This document shows positions 27,858 to 32,125 of a stretch of 32,125 nt of DNA, piece after piece. The stretch's first letter is position 1. The number at the start of each line of letters is the position of its first letter. The notes under the pieces were generated by a model. The model worked only from the letters and a program-made list of their open reading frames with translations. It was not told the origin of the DNA and ran no database searches. The stretch is from a virus, in IMG/VR virus record IMGVR_UViG_3300037264_009892, positions 1 to 32,125 of that record; one strand, 5' to 3'. Both the position numbers and the translations under genes were made by a program.

Positions 27858-28102
27858 TCTTCACACGCCAGCTTGGCAAGCTCCTCAAGAGGGCAGATCG
27901 GCTCGATCATGTAGCAGTCGTAGTCGCGCTCACGAAGCGCTGAGGTCTCGTAGCGCACGGTGACGACGTGAGAATCGTGGCCAAACGCAACAACTCTCGC
28001 ATTTGGCGTCCAGCCGATAACCTTCACCGATCCACCGATCCGTAACCTGTCGCAGCAGCACACCTTACGCGCCCTCCCAAAGTCAAAAGTAAAGATGCCC
28101 AC
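27854..28102 (-). CDS. Small SH3-like tagged protein with Cys cluster
   Basis: An 82-residue protein from GTG 28102 with AGGTGAGG upstream. It starts MGIFTFDFGRARKVCCCDRL, with three adjacent cysteines. GGSVKVIGWTPNARVVAFGH and HVVTVRYETSALRERDYDCY give an SH3-like barrel. It ends IEPICPLEELAKLACEE, the shared tag with two cysteines around it. Function unknown. Confidence 0.55.
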   Translation of the reverse strand: MGIFTFDFGRARKVCCCDRLRIGGSVKVIGWTPNARVVAFGHDSHVVTVRYETSALRERDYDCYMIEPICPLEELAKLACEE

Positions 28103-28138
28103 GGTGCCTCACCTGCCAATCGGTCTAAAACGCTCATC

Positions 28139-28480
28139 TCAATCGGATCGGCGTTCATCGGTTGCCTCTCTCGCGAAGCGGTCGAGGGCTGACTCCAGCT
28201 CAAGGTCCTTGTGCCAGAATGGTCCGTGGCCCAGGACTAGATTGTCGAAGTCGTTGTCCCAATCAATCATTACACGGTCCGTGAGGGTCGCATCCACGAC
28301 GACACCCCAAGCATCGCCACTGCGCTTACAGGGAGTATCCGTGGTAAGAACAACGTGGTCACCGGTCTTGAATCCCTTCTCCTGATTGAGGCTTCTGACC
28401 ACGGACTTTCGGCTTGAGCCATAAAGCACGCCGAAGTTCACGCTCTTGGCCAGCGCCCGCCAATCCGAGCTGGTCGTCAT
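28139..28480 (-). CDS. Tagged SH3-like protein with DNA polymerase motif-B-like start
   Basis: A 113-residue protein whose ATG overlaps the preceding stop. Residues about 7-25, WRALAKSVNFGVLYGSS, match the O-helix (motif B) of family A DNA polymerases ('R..AK..NFG..YG.S'). The rest of a polymerase is absent. An SH3-like barrel follows (FKTGDHVVLTTDTPCKRSGD, AWGVVVDATLTDRVMIDWDN), and the end is LESALDRFAREATDERRSD with the tag. The polymerase-like piece alone cannot catalyse; it is either a captured fragment or chance similarity. Confidence 0.55.
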   Translation of the reverse strand: MTTSSDWRALAKSVNFGVLYGSSRKSVVRSLNQEKGFKTGDHVVLTTDTPCKRSGDAWGVVVDATLTDRVMIDWDNDFDNLVLGHGPFWHKDLELESALDRFAREATDERRSD

Positions 28481-28557
28481 GATCTGCTTGATCGAGAGTT
28501 ACCGATCAGGTTCGGATCAGGCGCGACTGGCTTGCCGTCAGGACCAAAAAGGTTCAT
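28477..28557 (-). CDS. 26-residue peptide gene
   Basis: A short frame from ATG 28557 (AGGTAG 9 nt upstream) whose TGA overlaps the ATG of the next gene. MNLFGPDGKPVAPDPNLIGN followed by SRSSRS has the look of a small phage peptide and fills the only gap between two tightly packed genes. Support is ribosome site, composition and stop-start overlap. Confidence 0.45.
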   Translation of the reverse strand: MNLFGPDGKPVAPDPNLIGNSRSSRS

Positions 28558-28576
28558 GCCACGTTCTACCTAGTAC

Positions 28577-29008
28577 CTAGAAGATCCAGGCCAGTCGTTC
28601 GAGAAGCGAGGTCTCTTTCAGGTGATGTGGGCTGACATTGATCACTGGGCACATGGTGGGATCGAGCCGCTGCACCTTGATCGGCTGATCAGACTGAACG
28701 TCATAGCTGATGATCCGGTCTTGGTAGCCCTTGTTGACAGCCACGATCTGGCCGGTAAACCAGCCCGGTCCAGGCTTAATGGCATCCACCTCGAAGCCGG
28801 GTAGACGGAACGCCACAAAGGCGCCTAACGCGAAGGTCGGCGCCGGTCCGTAAATGCAGTCCGGACAACAACCATCGTCGTAATCCCAATCCGGCTCATC
28901 CTTTTCCATGAACTCTTGGATGATCTTGCGCGCCGGGAGCGTTCGCGGTCGGTTTCTGCAACCGACACGCGTGCTAGGCTTAGCGTCTTCAAGTTGTCGG
29001 CGACGCAC
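28577..29008 (-). CDS. Tagged SH3-like protein with N-terminal Cys motif
   Basis: A 143-residue protein from GTG 29008, 5 nt after a perfect AGGAGG site, which supports this start over the inner ATG. The N-terminal 35 residues are basic (MRRRQLEDAKPSTRVGCRNR), then WDYDDGCCPDCIYGP has a Cys cluster. A barrel-like region follows (ALGAFVAFRLPGFEVDAIKP, WFTGQIVAVNKGYQDRIISY). It ends ETSLLERLAWIF with the shared tag. Function unknown. Confidence 0.55.
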   Translation of the reverse strand: MRRRQLEDAKPSTRVGCRNRPRTLPARKIIQEFMEKDEPDWDYDDGCCPDCIYGPAPTFALGAFVAFRLPGFEVDAIKPGPGWFTGQIVAVNKGYQDRIISYDVQSDQPIKVQRLDPTMCPVINVSPHHLKETSLLERLAWIF

Positions 29009-29028
29009 AGAGCCTCCTGGCCAAAAAG

Positions 29029-29063
29029 AACGATCGACGGTCGAGTGGACCGTCGATCCGTTC
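29029..29063 (-). terminator. Rho-independent terminator (minus strand)
   Basis: ATCGACGGTC-GAGTG-GACCGTCGAT, extended by GAACG/CGTTC with one bulge, and followed on the minus strand by TTCTTTTTGG. It lies 21 nt after the RHH gene and just before the ribosome site of the next gene, so it separates two units. Confidence 0.75.
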
Positions 29064-29083
29064 GATGACTAGTCTAGCCGGTC

Positions 29084-29320
29084 TTATCGGCTGATCGGAA
29101 TAGGCGAGTCCTCGTCGTTGAAACGCGGAATAGACGCGTAGCGTCCAGGTCGGTTCGCGGCTCGCTCGAATCCTAGGTCGAATAGAGCGCGGATCGCGTC
29201 TGTCCGTGTAACAGGAGTCCCCTTCTGGGTCTCCATGTCAACTCGGAAAGCCTCGATTTTCGCGGCCAACTCTGGAGTGCAGCCGACCACAACGTCGACT
29301 CGTGTTTTGCTTCTAGACAT
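29084..29320 (-). CDS. Ribbon-helix-helix transcription regulator
   Basis: A 78-residue protein. I chose ATG 29320 (MSRSKTRVDVVVGCTPELAA); the open frame upstream looks non-coding. TRVDVVVGCT is the DNA-binding strand, TPELAAKIEAFRVDMETQ and VTRTDAIRALFDLGFERA the two helices, a standard CopG/Arc-type arrangement. It binds DNA as a dimer and is likely autoregulated or controls the accessory block. A terminator follows. Two weak ribosome sites (AGGT) lie upstream. Confidence 0.7.
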   Translation of the reverse strand: MSRSKTRVDVVVGCTPELAAKIEAFRVDMETQKGTPVTRTDAIRALFDLGFERAANRPGRYASIPRFNDEDSPIPISR

Positions 29321-29451
29321 CTGACTTGCGTACCTCAGTGGGGTTGTTGATGAAGACGACCAACTAACGTTTGTCTGTCGGTTGAGATTCCAGCAGCGCG
29401 GCCAAGTGTAAACGAAGTGAAGGAAGAAGTCGCCGTTATCCCAATCAGGGA

Positions 29452-29697
29452 CTAGATTTCCGCCAAGTCGTCTAAGACCGATCGCGGCCTCAACCACCAA
29501 GCTGGGATCCGAAAGACGCCAATGATGTTGCCCGCCTTGCCATAGACCTCGACCTGGGCCCACCTCTTCTTACCAGAGCCGGAAGCGATTCCGATGACAT
29601 GGCCTTTGGTGCCCACCGCTACATTGACCTTGATGCTGGAGCCGAACTCTCCACCCTTGATGATGACGACCTGGTCGCCTGCAACGACGTTGATCAT
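29452..29697 (-). CDS. Small SH3-like tagged protein
   Basis: An 81-residue protein read from ATG 29697; GTG 29730 with a GGGGGG run upstream is an alternative. INVVAGDQVVIIKGGEFGSS, then GTKGHVIGIASGSGKKRWAQ and VEVYGKAGNIIGVFRIPAWW form an SH3/KOW-like barrel. It ends RPRSVLDDLAEI, the shared tag, with nothing after it. It is followed by a ~130-nt spacer before the RHH gene in which I see no gene. Confidence 0.6.
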   Translation of the reverse strand: MINVVAGDQVVIIKGGEFGSSIKVNVAVGTKGHVIGIASGSGKKRWAQVEVYGKAGNIIGVFRIPAWWLRPRSVLDDLAEI

Positions 29698-29816
29698 TGG
29701 TCGCCCGCGAGCAGGATCGAGATGCCGCACGCCCCCCAGAGACCAGAAGACATTAGTGACCCTCCTGCACGGACCGTGAGTCTGCTAAAACTGAGCTATA
29801 GATTTGAGGTGGTCTA

Positions 29817-29981
29817 GTGGATTGTCCGAAATGCGGCCTGGCGATGCTCGACCAGGCGACTGAAGACGGTGGTGGAACGAGCGGTTGGTTGTGCGTTGAG
29901 CATGGCTACTTCCCGGTGCTTTGCTCGTGCGGCTACATCGACGGCCAGGCGCACGACGTGATGTGCGCTAAGGCCGCCTAG
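29817..29981 (+). CDS. Plus-strand zinc-ribbon microprotein
   Basis: A 54-residue protein from GTG 29817 with GAGGTGG 6 nt upstream, on the opposite strand from its neighbours. MDCPKCGLAMLDQATEDGGG, GWLCVEHGYFPVLCSCGYID and DVMC contain CxxC, an isolated Cys, and CSCG, enough ligands for one or two zinc sites. Its stop overlaps the end of the converging 29978-30424 gene by 4 nt. The cysteine spacing and ribosome site make it convincing despite its size. Confidence 0.6.
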   Translation: MDCPKCGLAMLDQATEDGGGTSGWLCVEHGYFPVLCSCGYIDGQAHDVMCAKAA

Positions 29982-30424
29982 CTCATTTTGTTGATTAGTA
30001 TGACTATCCACCGCGTAGAACCCCTGCGACTCGCCACTTTCATCGTTCTCACTCGACCGGCGTGTTCAAGCGCGGTTAGATAGGCACCAAGCGCCTTAGC
30101 GTCGAGATCGACCATGGTGCCAAGCCTTGGTAGTGTCTGTGCTCCGGCAACCGCCAAGGTCTCTAAGATCTCACGAGACCTAGAGCCGTCTACGTCGATA
30201 AACCTCCAGCCGCGCCTCCTGGCGGCTTTTAGTCTCTCTGACGCTCTGAGCGCGATAGTCGCCAGGACGGTTCCGGCGTAACCAAATCGTTCGATGTGAT
30301 CGACGCAATAAGACTTGTTCTCAGTGCCTGATTTTTTGCAGCCGTCAACCATGCAGCTGCTCCGCGCAGGCGACTTGCGTCGCCTATCTTCTTCATCCGC
30401 GTGTTCCGACCTCATGTCGCGCAT
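29978..30424 (-). CDS. Zinc- and winged-helix-like hypothetical protein
   Basis: A 148-residue protein from ATG 30424 (GTG 30427 also possible); no clear ribosome site. After a charged start, CMVDGCKKSGTENKSYCVDH is a possible treble-clef zinc site. The C-terminal half (RSREILETLAVAGAQTLPRL, then ALGAYLTALEHAGRVRTMKV with a basic wing SRRGSTRW) fits a winged helix with DNA-binding wing. It likely regulates transcription. REILETLA is internal, so I do not count it as a tag. Confidence 0.6.
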   Translation of the reverse strand: MRDMRSEHADEEDRRRKSPARSSCMVDGCKKSGTENKSYCVDHIERFGYAGTVLATIALRASERLKAARRRGWRFIDVDGSRSREILETLAVAGAQTLPRLGTMVDLDAKALGAYLTALEHAGRVRTMKVASRRGSTRWIVILINKMS

Positions 30425-30469
30425 CACAGATAGTGTTGACAGGTTGGAACCAAAAGCACAAGTGTCGAT

Positions 30470-30889
30470 TCAGCTAGGAATCTCACCTAATTTTTCCAGA
30501 AGATCGAACCACCACCGATACCAAGAAGGGAACAAGCTCTTCGTGAGCAACTCTTCCTTGGTCGTCCAAAAAGGCTGTGTTCCCGCCTCTAAGACCTTTG
30601 GTTCCTGATCGCCGATGTCCGCAATGTAGCCAGTGCAGAACCACTTGACGTGATCTGGATCGTGTTTCATCGGCTTATGCATCATGCCGGCAATTGGTCT
30701 GATCGACAGGGCCCTGCAACCAGTCTCCTCTAGAAGCTCACGACGGGCGCCGTCATCGATGTCCTCTCCTTCTTCTAGTTTGCCGCCTGGACAACTGAAG
30801 CTGCCCCAACGGCGGTTCGTGACAGCTAGGATCTTGTCGCCACGAAAGACGGTGATCTCGACGGATGCCCTGTAGAGTTGAACGGTCAT
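30470..30889 (-). CDS. Nudix hydrolase with C-terminal tag-like end
   Basis: A 139-residue protein from ATG 30889, with GGGAG upstream. The Nudix box is complete: GKLEEGEDIDDGARRELLEE followed by TG, matching GX5EX7REUXEEXGU. SFSCPGG precedes it, and the N-terminal beta strand pattern is typical of MutT-like enzymes acting on nucleoside diphosphate derivatives (8-oxo-dGTP or similar, or capped RNA); the substrate is not decided here. The last helix ends WWFDLLEKLGEIPS, close to the shared LDxLA peptide. A GGTATAAC box lies 17 nt upstream of the start. Confidence 0.8.
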   Translation of the reverse strand: MTVQLYRASVEITVFRGDKILAVTNRRWGSFSCPGGKLEEGEDIDDGARRELLEETGCRALSIRPIAGMMHKPMKHDPDHVKWFCTGYIADIGDQEPKVLEAGTQPFWTTKEELLTKSLFPSWYRWWFDLLEKLGEIPS

Positions 30890-30906
30890 TGCGTGCTCCC
30901 TGAGTC

Positions 30907-30914
30907 GTTATACC
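30907..30914 (-). promoter_or_regulatory. GGTATAAC promoter box upstream of the Nudix gene
   Basis: Minus-strand GGTATAAC ends 17 nt before ATG 30889. Unlike the leaderless cases it is followed by a ribosome site (GGGAG), so here it would be an ordinary -10 box. No -35 is convincing. Confidence 0.4.
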
Positions 30915-30993
30915 GTCATGGTTCATTTAGTCTGACAGCACCCTACTTATTAGTTAGAGCCGCGCCTAGATTACTCGGCGGAAGGTGACTCAA

Positions 30994-31866
30994 ATGTCTT
31001 CCTTCGTTCGCATTAAGCGGCGTTCGATACCCGCCGCCATGTTGCTTGTTCCTCTGACGGCCGCTGCAACTGCTTTTACTGTAGCTTGTTACGAGAAGTT
31101 GGGATACGTCGAACAGAGCGTAATTCTTGTAAGCGTAGCAGCGACAACGACTCAGACATTGCCCGATCTACCAGGTGTGTTAGACAAAGACACGTCTTTC
31201 AGATTCATCAAGTCGATCGTGCAGATCCGGAGAATGGCCGCAAGTGGCTCAGGTGTCATTCTGCGGAGCGTGCTTGGCGCTGACCAGGTCTACCGGACCT
31301 ACATTCTTACGGCGGCGCACGTTGTCAACGATTCCAAGTTCGTCCAGGTTATTGATTTCGACTACATGTTCAGACTTAGTGTGGTGAGCCAGACATCTTA
31401 CGACGCTGAGGTCTTAGCGACATCGAAGGAACTTGATGTCGCTCTTGTCGAGATCAGGACTGAGCGTTCGTTGGGTCGATCTGTCGACCTCGTAACAGAA
31501 CGCGATCCGCGCAGCGTCAATCTCTACGACAACGTCTACGCGGTCGGTGGTCCTAGCCTGGAGCCGCCTAGCATCACAGATGGGCATCTGGCCGCGCTTG
31601 AGCGACTACGCCTCAGGTTCTCCGCTCCCGTAGCCGGCGGTGACTCTGGTGGCGCTGTTTTCCTGAGGGATGGCCGACTCATTGGGATCATCACCGGCTG
31701 CTTAGTGCAGCCAGGGCCGGGTGGTGTATCTGTTGTTTTTGCTCATCTGGCGATTGGAACACCGAGTCCGATTATCGCTACCTGGCTTCAGACTAGCGGC
31801 GCCGGCTTCTTGGTAGGCGATACTCGCAGCTCAGTTGAGTCCTTCGAACGGCGCCGCAAGTCATAG
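30994..31866 (+). CDS. Exported trypsin-like serine protease
   Basis: A 290-residue protein; ATG 30994 has AGGTGA 6 nt upstream (an earlier GTG at 30985 has none). A basic start and hydrophobic segment (AAMLLVPLTAAATAFTVAC) form a signal, possibly a lipobox at VAC. The catalytic triad is readable: His in ILTAAHVVND, Asp in ELDVALVEIR, Ser in VAGGDSGGAVF. The fold region (about 75-265) fits a DegP-type or trypsin chymotrypsin-like domain without a PDZ. It is the second plus-strand exported protein of the window and probably acts in the periplasm or on the surface. Confidence 0.85.
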   Translation: MSSFVRIKRRSIPAAMLLVPLTAAATAFTVACYEKLGYVEQSVILVSVAATTTQTLPDLPGVLDKDTSFRFIKSIVQIRRMAASGSGVILRSVLGADQVYRTYILTAAHVVNDSKFVQVIDFDYMFRLSVVSQTSYDAEVLATSKELDVALVEIRTERSLGRSVDLVTERDPRSVNLYDNVYAVGGPSLEPPSITDGHLAALERLRLRFSAPVAGGDSGGAVFLRDGRLIGIITGCLVQPGPGGVSVVFAHLAIGTPSPIIATWLQTSGAGFLVGDTRSSVESFERRRKS

Positions 31867-31876
31867 CCATCGCGCG

Positions 31877-32125
31877 TCATGCGAAGGACCGACGACAGCA
31901 CAAGTCGTGTTGGCCCCACACCGGACACCCGCACGCATTGTCTTCGGTCTCGGTCATGCGCTCACGCAAGAGTTTAGTCGCAAGCTTCCAGAGCTTCTCT
32001 TCGGCTATTGATGCTGGCCGCGATGGCCAGCCCGGTTTGTAGATGAGCTTGCCGCCCTTTATTTCGAAGCTTAGCCTTTTGTGTAGCGCGGCCGCGACTT
32101 CCGAAGGCTTAGGCTTTTTGCTCAT
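31877..32125 (-). CDS. Small hypothetical protein with C-terminal Cys cluster
   Basis: An 82-residue protein whose ATG coincides with the right edge of the window, so upstream extension cannot be excluded. MSKKPKPSEVAAALHKRLSF and KLWKLATKLLRERMTETEDN are helical and basic. The end NACGCPVWGQHDLCCRRSFA has four cysteines and a His, a likely zinc site. It converges with the protease gene. Not recognised. Confidence 0.55.
   Translation of the reverse strand: MSKKPKPSEVAAALHKRLSFEIKGGKLIYKPGWPSRPASIAEEKLWKLATKLLRERMTETEDNACGCPVWGQHDLCCRRSFA

Noticed and set aside
1-32125. tRNA genes or CRISPR array
   Set aside because: I looked for T-loop GTTCGAATC-type words with pairing arms and for regularly spaced repeats; GAGTTCGATT near 8260 and TGTCGAAC near 12255 lack the required cloverleaf pairing, and no spaced repeat series exists.

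Overview
The window looks like part of the genome of a tailed phage (Caudoviricetes) with a contractile-tail, T4-like neck, probably from an uncultured or environmental host; I see no ribosomal, tRNA or housekeeping host genes. Evidence for a phage is the run of virion genes at the left (two proteins resembling T4 neck proteins gp13 and gp14, collagen-like and repeat-rich fibres, an Asp-box propeller), very tight gene packing with many ATGA-type overlaps, and dozens of very small hypothetical proteins. GC is moderate to high, and GTG and TTG starts are common.

Layout. 1-8159 (minus strand): virion and neck genes, reading leftwards from a small SH3-like protein and the gp13-like and gp14-like neck proteins to collagen-like fibre, propeller and other tail-surface proteins; the left edge cuts a fibre-like gene. 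8355-12773 (plus): a 1100-residue tail fibre followed by two small genes, with a structured leader before the fibre gene, a 161-bp miniature transposable element between fibre and next gene, and a structured 270-nt leader before the third gene. 12865-13688: a divergent pair around a clear sigma70-like promoter. 13921-16135 (plus): an operon of exported proteins (von Willebrand A protein, HExxH lipoprotein, second lipoprotein, tiny zinc protein), convergent with a second HExxH lipoprotein at 16138-16749. 16883-30889 (almost all minus): a dense accessory block holding an HTH protein with a GHKL ATPase, zinc-cluster proteins, a kinase-like protein, a metallophosphoesterase, a nuclease interrupted by a stop codon, a long train of overlapping small SH3-like or winged-helix proteins, an RHH regulator and a Nudix hydrolase. 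30994-31866 (plus): an exported trypsin-like protease.

Three observations stand out. First, two 161-bp copies of a miniature inverted-repeat element (MITE), with 8-9 bp target duplications, sit at 11661-11821 and 24514-24674; removing the second together with one target copy restores a complete 189-residue gene, and fragments of the same element lie at about 12231-12251 and 12853-12878. Second, at least fifteen otherwise unrelated small proteins end in the same short peptide (consensus L-D/E-x-L-A near the C terminus), which looks like a shared docking or sorting tag. Third, three of these tagged proteins also carry segments that resemble pieces of core phage proteins: two from a T4-like major capsid protein and one from family A DNA polymerase motif B. 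A staphylococcal-nuclease-like gene has an in-frame TAA exactly at the conserved Tyr of its DKYGR motif, with intact coding sequence continuing beyond it. All functional names come from reading motifs by eye; no database search was run.
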